A stretch of 5,892 nt of DNA, taken from positions 1 to 5,892 of the forward strand of contig CAJUOF010000015.1 of the NCBI GenBank assembly GCA_910587905.1. Reading direction: 5' to 3'. This stretch comes from an uncultured Lachnospiraceae bacterium (GTDB taxonomy: Bacteria > Bacillota_A > Clostridia > Lachnospirales > Lachnospiraceae). Within the stretch, counting starts at the first letter, position 1; every line of letters starts with the position of its first letter. Shown here piece by piece: positions 1-5,148 of the stretch. Below the pieces are notes generated by a model that saw nothing but the letters and a program-made list of their open reading frames with translations, did no database searches and had not been told where the DNA came from. The position numbers and the translations under genes were made by a program.

Positions 1-19
1 CACGACGCTCTTCCGATCT
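1..19. other. Illumina adapter remnant at contig end (not genomic)
   Basis: Bases 1-19 read CACGACGCTCTTCCGATCT, the 3' end of the Illumina TruSeq universal adapter. On the minus strand this is AGATCGGAAGAGCGTCGTG, the usual read-through sequence, and it directly follows proB codons. Translating through it gives residues unlike ProB, whose conserved sequence stops exactly at the junction. It is an untrimmed library artefact and marks the real contig end at base 20. Confidence 0.96.
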
Positions 20-348
20 ATCAAAATCTGGGCCACCACCTGGTTGTACTCCGAAAAAAGCTTCTGGTAGGTCATCATCAGTTTCGCCTGCCCCACCGCC
101 GCCAGGGCCTGCTTCACCGGCAGGGCGTCCGGCCGCTCCATGTAGCCCATGGTCTTCCGCCCCACGGCGCCGGCGCCGGAGCTCACCAGCACCACCTCCA
201 TGCCCTGGTTCCTCAGGTCGCAGAGGACCCTCGCCAGCCGTTCTACCTTGTTCAGATTCAAAAATCCCGTATATTTGTGGGTCAGGGAGGAGGAGCCGAT
301 CTTCACCACCACCCGCCTTTTCCCGAGAAGCCTCGTTTTTCTGTCCAT
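20..348 (-). CDS. proB: Glutamate 5-kinase ProB, N-terminal part (truncated by contig end)
   Basis: ProB phosphorylates L-glutamate with ATP to gamma-glutamyl phosphate, the first step of proline synthesis in the cytoplasm. The 109 complete residues visible are the start of the amino-acid-kinase domain: the nucleotide-binding strand VVVKIGSSSLTH (13-24), the VVLVSSGAGAVG substrate loop (52-63), and KQALAAVGQAKLM followed by YQKLFSEYNQVVAQIL (79-109), all typical of clostridial ProB. The glutamate-binding and C-terminal parts are missing because the contig ends in adapter sequence, not because the gene is broken. The ATG at 348 is preceded by GGAG (358-361) with 9 bases between. The gene has its own promoter and is separated from the upstream asparaginase by a terminator, so it is probably an independent housekeeping unit; proA would be expected beyond the edge. 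Confidence 0.88.
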
Positions 349-388
349 GTAACAGGTCTCCGTTTGACTAAACTATTCTGATGATAGC

Positions 389-417
389 ATTATAAACCAT
401 TTTTGCTTTATTGTCGA
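389..417 (-). promoter_or_regulatory. Sigma-A promoter for proB
   Basis: On the minus strand, TCGACA (412-417) and TATAAT (389-394) are separated by exactly 17 bases: one mismatch from consensus in the -35 and a perfect -10. Transcription would start near 382, giving a leader of about 35 bases before the proB ATG. The promoter lies immediately after the terminator of the upstream operon. A short inverted repeat GTTT-N4-AAAC at 362-373 lies in the leader, but is too short to interpret. Confidence 0.8.
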
Positions 418-427
418 TGCCACAAAT

Positions 428-469
428 AAAAAAACCGCAAAGAACCGGAGGGCTCCTGCGGCTTTTTTT
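428..469 (-). terminator. Rho-independent terminator after the asparaginase gene (bidirectional form)
   Basis: Read on the minus strand, CCGCAGGAGCC pairs with GGTTCTTTGCGG across a CTCC loop (435-461), with G-T pairs and one bulged T, and is followed by seven T (434-428). A run of seven A precedes the stem, so the + strand also forms a hairpin followed by T7 (463-469). It lies 9 bases past the asparaginase stop and ends the amidohydrolase-transporter-asparaginase unit. Confidence 0.9.
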
Positions 470-478
470 CCTCGTTTA

Positions 479-1492
479 TTATTTTTTTACATAATGAAGC
501 TTAAACACCGGGCGGATCTCGCCCACCACAGTTCCCGGCACATTGCGGACCCTGGGCCTTGCCCACTCTTTCAGGGATTCCTTTTCCTCCCCGGTGAGAA
601 GCCCAAGCTGGTCGAGAACGCTTATGACCGTCGGATACATTCCACGGAACATACCGTCCTCCATCTTCACGGCGATCCCCAGATTTTTATCCCGGATGCC
701 GACGCAGTAAACCCCTTCCGCTCCCAGCTTACCAAACAGCTTCCCATGGGTTTTTTCCATCAGCTCCGTGCAAAAGCCGTGGGTCCCGGCCACCATCTCC
801 GGATGGGCGTTCATGGCGTCATAAAGCTTTCCGGCCCCCTCCCTGTATTTTTCCGGAAGGTATTCCGGATTGGCCTCTCTGGCAAATCCGATGGCCATAT
901 TTTTTACGGGAAGCGCATGGACGGGGACGCTGCAGCCGTCCACGCCGATGGGAATTTCCTCTGCGGGAACCTCGCAGACCTCGGACATCACCTGCAAGAT
1001 ATCCTTCTGCAGGGGATGGTCCGGAGAATTATACCCCTCTATGGAATACTCCTTGACCAGACATGCGGCCAGAAATCCGCAATGCTTTCCGGAGCAGTCC
1101 GAGTTGTAATTGTCCAGCTTGAAATGCTCCCGGAGCTGTTTGTTTTTTACCTCCTCGCTGATGGAATACGTATGTCCGCAGAGCAGGTCGCTTAAGTCAA
1201 GCCCCAGCTTTTCTAGCATGCCGAGGATGGTTTTTTGATGAAACTCTTCGCCGTAATGGGAAGCGCAGGCGATGGAAAGCTCCTTCTGGTCAAACTGATA
1301 CCGTTCCTGTGCGCCGGACAGAAAAATATTTAAAGCCTGGATCGGCTTTGCCGCAGAGCGCATGTAGGTGACCGTATCCGGATCACCCGCCCAGGCAATC
1401 AGCTCTCCCTTTGCACTGCACACGGCGACATGGCCTCTCTGAACAGATTCTACAATCGGCCCCCTGGTAATCTCCACTAAAATTTCAGACAT
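479..1492 (-). CDS. L-asparaginase, class 3 / asparaginase II (R. etli AnsA type, COG4448)
   Basis: Predicted cytoplasmic enzyme hydrolysing L-asparagine to L-aspartate and ammonia. The 337-residue protein carries the hallmarks of the Rhizobium etli ReAII family, unrelated to the E. coli type enzymes: S46-A-A-K49 (the SxxK nucleophile tandem, ReAII Ser48/Lys51), S78 in ACASHYGEE (ReAII Ser80), and the zinc-site set C133 and K136 in DCSGKHCGF plus C187 in GVDGCSVPVHALP (ReAII Cys135, Lys138, Cys189). The constant offset of two supports the alignment. The second catalytic lysine is probably K255 in GKLGAEG (a KxG motif as in serine beta-lactamases); K276 in VKMEDG is the alternative. A start eight codons upstream (1516) is possible, but AGGAG at 1500-1504 sits 7 bases before the ATG at 1492, which is also where the family similarity begins. 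It is the last gene of the unit, 45 bases after the transporter with no terminator between. Residue equivalences are from memory of the family. Confidence 0.9.
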   Translation of the reverse strand: MSEILVEITRGPIVESVQRGHVAVCSAKGELIAWAGDPDTVTYMRSAAKPIQALNIFLSGAQERYQFDQKELSIACASHYGEEFHQKTILGMLEKLGLDLSDLLCGHTYSISEEVKNKQLREHFKLDNYNSDCSGKHCGFLAACLVKEYSIEGYNSPDHPLQKDILQVMSEVCEVPAEEIPIGVDGCSVPVHALPVKNMAIGFAREANPEYLPEKYREGAGKLYDAMNAHPEMVAGTHGFCTELMEKTHGKLFGKLGAEGVYCVGIRDKNLGIAVKMEDGMFRGMYPTVISVLDQLGLLTGEEKESLKEWARPRVRNVPGTVVGEIRPVFKLHYVKK

Positions 1493-1499
1493 GAGTTTT

Positions 1500-1504
1500 C
1501 TCCT
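1500..1504 (-). promoter_or_regulatory. Ribosome binding site fixing the asparaginase start
   Basis: AGGAG on the minus strand, 7 bases before the ATG at 1492. It lies inside the extra eight codons that the longer reading (ATG at 1516) would add, which argues that the longer start is not used; the 1516 ATG has only AT-rich sequence and no clear Shine-Dalgarno ahead of it. Confidence 0.8.
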
Positions 1505-1537
1505 TTCCTTCGTCATATTTTTATTGGCAGGAATTTT

Positions 1538-3097
1538 TTATAAATAAACACCGGCGCCGGGTCCAAGGGGAATCTCCAATACCGCCCATAGGATCACCTG
1601 GACAATCCATGCCAGCGTGTAGGCCACGGAGAAGGGCAGCATGTTGGCCACGATGGTCCCAAAGCCCGCCTCCTTCTGGTATTTGTGGACAAAGCCCAGG
1701 ATGATCGGCATGTAGGTGAATAAGGGGCTTAAGGGATTGGTGATGGAGTCTCCGATCCGGTAGACCACCTGGGTCATGGCCGGATTGATTCCCATCATCA
1801 TTGTCATGGGAACAAAGATCGGCGCCAGAATGGCCCATTTCGCCGAGGCGGAACCGATAAACATATTGACGACGCAGGAAAGCAGGATCAGGGCAATCAG
1901 CAGGGGGATCCCGGTGAAGCCGATGCTCTCCAGTCCCGCCGCCCCCTTGATGGCGATGATGGAACCCAGCTTGGATACGGAAAAGAAGCTGGTAAAGATG
2001 GAAATGCAGAAGCACATAAATATGTAGTTACCCATCTCCGAATAGCCCTGGCTCACGTCGGCCCACACGTCCCGGTCTTTTTTGTATCTCCCCGTCGTCA
2101 CGCCGTAAGCGATTCCCGGAACCATCAGGGCCAGTGCCACGGTGAAGACGAGCCCTCTGGTGAGGGGAGCGTCGCTGGCCGTGGGGGAGCCCGCCTCATT
2201 GGCCAGCATGCCGGGCTTCCCGCCGAAGGGAATGCACATCAGGACAATGACCGCACCGTAGAGGAGCAGGGCGATGCCCGCATTGCCAAGTCCCTTCTTC
2301 TGCACGTCGCTCAACCCGATCTGCCTGTCATTGGCCCCATACTCCTCCAACTGTTTTTCCGTCACAGGGAACCGGTGGACTAAGAGCTTCTCCACCAGAA
2401 TCGTTCCCACGACTGTCATGATCACGGCGGAGGCGGCCAGGAAATACCAGTTGATGGCCACGGAACCGGCATAGGACGGATCCACCATCTGCGCCGCGGG
2501 CTCCGTGAAGCTGTAGGCCAGGGCATCCGAAATGGTCAGAAGGCAGCTTGCCGCCAGGCCGCCGGCCACAGACGCATAGGCCACGAAAAGGCCGAGAATG
2601 GGACTTCTTCCGATGGACATGAACAGGATGGCCACCAGCGGCGGGAAGATGATGAAGCCGGAGTCGCCGGCGATATTCATGTTGTAACCCACGAACAGCA
2701 CCACGGCGGTCACGACCCAGCCCTTGGACTTTCCGAGGAGCCGCTCCATGACGGCACTGAGGAAGCCGCTCTTTTCCGCCACCGAGGAGCCGAGGATGGC
2801 TACCAGCACCATTCCCAGGGGCGCAAAGCCGGAAAAATTCGTGATCACGTTGTTCCACAGATACTGAATTCCGGCGACGGAAAATAAATTGAACACCTCC
2901 ACCTTCTCGCCGTCCGCCGGATTGATGGCCGATACGCCTGCCGCACTGCAGATGGCGGAAACAATGACTACGATGACGGCCAGCGCCAGAAACATGGTGA
3001 TCGGATCCGGAAGCTTGTTTCCCACCCGTTCCACACCGTCCATAATCCGGTCTAAAAGCGGCCTTTTCACACGGAGTTCTTTTTCTTTTTTTGCCAT
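1538..3097 (-). CDS. abgT: AbgT-family transporter (p-aminobenzoyl-glutamate transporter family)
   Basis: Integral membrane transporter of 519 residues, close to E. coli AbgT (508) and gonococcal MtrF (522). E. coli AbgT imports p-aminobenzoyl-glutamate; MtrF and YdaH were reported to export sulfonamides. Family landmarks: GNKLPDPITMF (26-36) leading into the first membrane helix; GYNMNIAGDSGFIIFP (137-152); D191 in TISDALAY; N411, S418 and W421 in the NMFIGSASAKW re-entrant segment; P439, D450 and P458 in INPAMTQ and RIGDSITNPLSP. The last five match the spacing of MtrF S417, W420, P438, D449 and P457 almost exactly, so the substrate/ion site looks intact. About nine to eleven hydrophobic segments lie between 33 and 506. 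The start at 3097 is preferred over an ATG at 3124 because GGGGAAG (3104-3110) precedes it. It sits between the amidohydrolase (28 bases from its stop to this start) and the asparaginase, implying uptake of the hydrolase substrate. Substrate identity is inferred. Confidence 0.93.
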   Translation of the reverse strand: MAKKEKELRVKRPLLDRIMDGVERVGNKLPDPITMFLALAVIVVIVSAICSAAGVSAINPADGEKVEVFNLFSVAGIQYLWNNVITNFSGFAPLGMVLVAILGSSVAEKSGFLSAVMERLLGKSKGWVVTAVVLFVGYNMNIAGDSGFIIFPPLVAILFMSIGRSPILGLFVAYASVAGGLAASCLLTISDALAYSFTEPAAQMVDPSYAGSVAINWYFLAASAVIMTVVGTILVEKLLVHRFPVTEKQLEEYGANDRQIGLSDVQKKGLGNAGIALLLYGAVIVLMCIPFGGKPGMLANEAGSPTASDAPLTRGLVFTVALALMVPGIAYGVTTGRYKKDRDVWADVSQGYSEMGNYIFMCFCISIFTSFFSVSKLGSIIAIKGAAGLESIGFTGIPLLIALILLSCVVNMFIGSASAKWAILAPIFVPMTMMMGINPAMTQVVYRIGDSITNPLSPLFTYMPIILGFVHKYQKEAGFGTIVANMLPFSVAYTLAWIVQVILWAVLEIPLGPGAGVYL

Positions 3098-3103
3098 AAC
3101 ACT

Positions 3104-3110
3104 CTTCCCC
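3104..3110 (-). promoter_or_regulatory. Ribosome binding site favouring the 3097 start of the transporter
   Basis: GGGGAAG on the minus strand, 6 bases before the ATG at 3097. The competing in-frame ATG at 3124 directly abuts the amidohydrolase stop (TAG, 3125-3127) and has no recognisable Shine-Dalgarno in the preceding codons, though translational coupling from that stop cannot be excluded; it would add nine mostly basic residues. Confidence 0.65.
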
Positions 3111-3124
3111 TTTCTCTTCCCCAT

Positions 3125-4315
3125 CTAACCGAAATAATCGGCGATGGCCTGCATCAATACTGCCGTTCCGTAATGGAATACCTTTTCATTGAGCCGAAAT
3201 TTGGAGGAATGGTGCGGATAAATGATCCCATCCTCCGCCGGAATGCAGCTTTGCAGGAAAAAGTACACCCCCGGTATGGTCTCAAAATAAGCGCCCGCAT
3301 CCTCCCCGCCCAGATTGTCCTCCTCCAGCCAGTGCAGCTTTTCTGCGGGAAGAATCTTTTCCGCCGATTTCATCAGTTCTTTGGAAAGCTCCGGATCGTT
3401 TTCCACGGCGCTGTAGCCCCAGAGCACTTCCATGGCTGCTTCCCCTCCCATGGCGGCGGCAACTCCCGAAGCGATCTCTTCCATCCGTCTTCTAATCCGT
3501 TCCCTGGTTTTCGGGTTCACGGCCCGGTATCCGCCGATCAGCTCCACCTTGTCCACCACGATGTTATAGGAGCCCTCCGGCGTATCGGAATGGATGTCCG
3601 TGAAGGTAATGACCGCCGGGTCGCCCGGACGAAGCTCTCGGCTTAGAATGGCTTGGACGCCCTCCACCACCTTCGCCGCAATCACGACGGCGTCCACCGC
3701 CAGATGGGGCGTCGCCGCATGGCCGGCCTTTCCCCTCACCGTGATCTTGAATACGTCGCTGGAGGCAAAGGCGCTTTTCCTCGGAATAATGATATTTCCG
3801 TCCGGAATCGTCCTTGATGTCAGCCGCCCGGTATGTAAGGCGTAGATTCTGTCCGGTCTGGGATTTTTCAGAGCGCCGTCCTGAATCATGGCATGGGCCC
3901 CGGAGAGACTTTCCTCATCCGCCTGAAACAGAAGCTTCACCGTCCCCTTTAATTCTGCCTCCCTCTCCTTCAAAAGCTTTGCCAGACCAAGGACGATGGC
4001 CGTGTGGGCGTCATGGCCGCAGGCATGCATGTTTCCGTTCTTTGAGGCATAGGCGCAGCCTGTCTCCTCCTTCACCGGAAGCCCGTCCATGTCCGCTCGA
4101 ACGGCCACGGTTTTCTCCGTCCCCTTCCCGACCACGGCCACGATGCCGGAATGGTCCTCGAAGGTTTCATGGGGAATCCCCATCTCCTCCAGGCATTTGC
4201 AGACGTAGGCTCTTGTCTGCGGCAGGCTTCTCCCCACCTCCGGACATTGGTGCAGATCGTGATACCAGGTGAGGATCCATGGCTCCACACCCTTTGCAAT
4301 CTCCAGATAATTCAT
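3125..4315 (-). CDS. M20D-family amidohydrolase (AbgB/HipO-like N-acyl-amino-acid hydrolase)
   Basis: Predicted cytoplasmic metal-dependent hydrolase of 396 residues that cleaves the amide bond of an N-acylated or aryl-conjugated amino acid. Family members include hippurate hydrolase, N-acetyl-amino-acid deacetylases, IAA-amino-acid hydrolases and AbgA/AbgB. Motifs: RADMDGLP (73-80); HACGHDAH with C99 and H101 (metal ligands); QADEES with E134/E135 (catalytic base and ligand); ALHTGR with H161; the dimerisation-domain signature GKAGHAATPHLAVDA (195-209); and HHSSKFRLNE (368-377), where H369 is the likely last ligand. There is no signal peptide. The ATG at 4315 follows GGAGG (4322-4326) with 6 bases between. 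It is first in the unit, directly before the AbgT transporter; E. coli has the hydrolase as two subunits (AbgA and AbgB), whereas only one is present here. The exact acyl group and amino acid cannot be told from sequence; the asparaginase downstream hints at asparagine release. Confidence 0.9.
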   Translation of the reverse strand: MNYLEIAKGVEPWILTWYHDLHQCPEVGRSLPQTRAYVCKCLEEMGIPHETFEDHSGIVAVVGKGTEKTVAVRADMDGLPVKEETGCAYASKNGNMHACGHDAHTAIVLGLAKLLKEREAELKGTVKLLFQADEESLSGAHAMIQDGALKNPRPDRIYALHTGRLTSRTIPDGNIIIPRKSAFASSDVFKITVRGKAGHAATPHLAVDAVVIAAKVVEGVQAILSRELRPGDPAVITFTDIHSDTPEGSYNIVVDKVELIGGYRAVNPKTRERIRRRMEEIASGVAAAMGGEAAMEVLWGYSAVENDPELSKELMKSAEKILPAEKLHWLEEDNLGGEDAGAYFETIPGVYFFLQSCIPAEDGIIYPHHSSKFRLNEKVFHYGTAVLMQAIADYFG

Positions 4316-4346
4316 GTTACCCCTCCCAACTGCAATATATTTTTAA

Positions 4347-4391
4347 CGAACAGCACTGAAAAATCCAAGAAATTTCCAATATTTTTGTTCG
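4347..4391 (-). other. Possible foldback in the 5' leader of the amidohydrolase mRNA
   Basis: CGAAC (4347-4351) can pair with GTTCG (4387-4391), and AAAAAT (4359-4364) with ATTTTT (4381-4386), leaving a 7-base bulge and a 16-base loop that contains the palindrome GAAATTTC (4369-4376). It would begin only a few bases after the predicted transcription start, so could be a 5' stabilising hairpin. No known riboswitch is recognised. The AU-rich pairing makes it weak. Confidence 0.3.
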
Positions 4392-4395
4392 CATA

Positions 4396-4413
4396 TGTTA
4401 ATTATATTTTACG
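4396..4413. promoter_or_regulatory. Operator-like dyad, copy 1 (covers the -10)
   Basis: TGTTAATTATATTTTACG. The left half TGTTAA is identical to that of copy 3 and the right half is degenerate (TTTACG). It encloses the -10 TATAAT of the amidohydrolase promoter, so a bound protein would block RNA polymerase. Confidence 0.6.
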
Positions 4414-4429
4414 ATTTCGAATTTGTCAA
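4401..4429 (-). promoter_or_regulatory. Perfect-consensus sigma-A promoter of the amidohydrolase-transporter-asparaginase unit
   Basis: On the minus strand TTGACA (4424-4429), a 17-base spacer and TATAAT (4401-4406) match the consensus at all twelve positions. Transcription should begin near 4394, leaving a leader of about 79 bases before the amidohydrolase ATG. Both hexamers are embedded in dyad copies 1 and 2, so a strong promoter held down by a repressor is the natural reading. Confidence 0.88.
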
Positions 4430-4441
4430 TTATATTTTACA
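4424..4441. promoter_or_regulatory. Operator-like dyad, copy 2 (covers the -35)
   Basis: TGTCAATTATATTTTACA, an imperfect inverted repeat TGTcAA-N6-TTtACA whose left half is the reverse complement of the -35 TTGACA. It starts 28 bases after copy 1. The spacer TTATAT is identical in all three copies. Confidence 0.6.
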
Positions 4442-4445
4442 CCTA

Positions 4446-4463
4446 TGTTAATTATATTTAACA
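4446..4463. promoter_or_regulatory. Operator-like dyad, copy 3 (upstream of the -35, best dyad)
   Basis: TGTTAATTATATTTAACA is a perfect inverted repeat TGTTAA-N6-TTAACA, starting 22 bases (about two helical turns) after copy 2. No good -35 lies 17 bases from its internal TATAAT, so it is unlikely to be a promoter itself and is better read as an upstream operator. The neighbouring XRE-cupin protein is the obvious candidate ligand; this is inference. Confidence 0.62.
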
Positions 4464-4513
4464 ATCACAACAAGCCATAGATGAAAGGCAATCGAGTAGG
4501 GGAGCGTAAGCAT

Positions 4514-4550
4514 AAAAAAACAGACCCGAAGGTTTCCCTTTCAGATCTGT
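4514..4550 (-). terminator. Rho-independent terminator after the XRE-cupin regulator
   Basis: On the minus strand ACAGATCTGAAAGG pairs with CCTTCGGGTCTGT (13 pairs, two of them G-T, one bulged A) around a GAAA tetraloop, followed by an unbroken T tract to 4514. It lies 25 bases beyond the regulator stop, so transcription of the dehydrogenase-regulator unit should end before the next promoter. The remaining bases 4464-4513 hold nothing recognisable. Confidence 0.92.
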
Positions 4551-4575
4551 CTCCTCTTCCCGGCCCCATGGCGGA

Positions 4576-5130
4576 CTATTTATAAGTATAATAAACCACA
4601 GAAATCAATTTCAAAAGCTCTTCCGACAAATTGACATATACGTGACTCCGGACGCCTTCAAAATACATGCTGTCACCTGGATGCAGCTTGTGGCGCTCTT
4701 CTCCCACGACAATCTCCAAAATCCCCGATATCACATAAATATATTCGATGGAACCGTCGTTGTGCCCGATGGACTCATACCAGCTCCTCGCCTCCACCTC
4801 CACCAAAAACCAGTCAAAGGGCCTGGAATTCGTCGCATGGTAGTAGGTATAGCTCTTATAGCTGGCATCCTTTTTCATTCTCGATTGCACATCTCCAAAA
4901 CGGATGATTTTCTCTTCCGGTTCCACCGCCTCAAAAAGCTGTGTTCCCGGCACCTGGAGGCCGTTGGCAATCTTCCACATGGTATTTACCGTCGGGTTGG
5001 AATTCCCTTTTTCAATCTGCGACAGGATCACCTTGCTCACTCCGGAAAGCTCCGCAAGCTGTCCCAGACTAAGGCCCTGCTCCGTCCGAATCCGTTTTAT
5101 ATTTTCCGCAATAATCTGACTTGTCTCCAT
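4576..5130 (-). CDS. XRE-family transcriptional regulator with C-terminal cupin domain
   Basis: A 184-residue cytoplasmic DNA-binding regulator of the HTH-cupin class (as in PuuR and SutR/YdcN, about 180 residues), which commonly controls adjacent uptake and catabolic genes. Residues 7-65 form the helix-turn-helix: IKRIRTEQGLSLGQLAELSG, then recognition helix VSKVILSQIEKGNSNPTVNT and WKIANGL. Residues 105-180 form a cupin barrel: GHNDGSIEYIYVISG (122-136) is motif 1 and GDSMYFEGVRSHVYVN (152-167) is motif 2. The usual metal set His-x-His/Glu/His reads H123, D125, E129, H163, so the second histidine is replaced by aspartate. The ATG at 5130 has AAGGA 4 bases upstream and GGAGG further back. 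It follows the dehydrogenase by 9 bases and precedes, in the same direction, the dyad-covered promoter of the amidohydrolase unit, so it is the likely local regulator. The effector ligand is unknown. Confidence 0.9.
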   Translation of the reverse strand: METSQIIAENIKRIRTEQGLSLGQLAELSGVSKVILSQIEKGNSNPTVNTMWKIANGLQVPGTQLFEAVEPEEKIIRFGDVQSRMKKDASYKSYTYYHATNSRPFDWFLVEVEARSWYESIGHNDGSIEYIYVISGILEIVVGEERHKLHPGDSMYFEGVRSHVYVNLSEELLKLISVVYYTYK

Positions 5131-5134
5131 CGTT

Positions 5135-5148
5135 TCCTTTCATCCTCC
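5135..5148 (-). promoter_or_regulatory. Ribosome binding region of the regulator, overlapping the dehydrogenase stop
   Basis: AAGGA (5135-5139) lies 4 bases and GGAGG (5144-5148) 13 bases before the regulator ATG at 5130. GGAGG is part of the last two glycine codons of the dehydrogenase, and its TGA stop (5140-5142) lies between the two purine boxes. Ribosomes finishing the dehydrogenase would sit over this site, suggesting translational coupling. No separate regulator promoter was seen. Confidence 0.6.

Noticed and set aside
494..1195. Long + strand open frame (233 codons) opposite the asparaginase
   Set aside because: It lies antisense to a clearly conserved enzyme, has no ribosome site or recognisable domain, and is a codon-bias shadow of the real gene.
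1521..2858. Out-of-frame minus-strand reading frames inside the transporter (1521-2015 and 2328-2858)
   Set aside because: They overlap the AbgT-family frame, which carries all family motifs without interruption; their His/Arg/Gly-rich translations match no family.
3173..4272. Open frames on the + strand opposite the amidohydrolase (3173-3646, 3594-3845, 3814-4272)
   Set aside because: Low-complexity Pro/Arg/Ser-rich or unconserved translations antisense to a conserved M20D gene; no initiation signals.
4331..4347. Possible fourth, degenerate dyad TGCAATATATTTTTAAC
   Set aside because: Only about 11 of 17 positions match copy 2 and the symmetry is lost; in such AT-rich sequence this is not distinguishable from chance.
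4396..4463. Reading the three repeats as a CRISPR or mobile-element repeat array
   Set aside because: Repeats are only 18 bases, spaced unevenly by 28 and 22 bases, coincide with promoter elements, and there are no cas or transposase genes nearby.
4481..4585. Short + strand frame of 34 codons between the promoter and the regulator
   Set aside because: No Shine-Dalgarno before its ATG, no promoter seen, and it runs through the regulator's terminator hairpin and into the regulator's 3' end.
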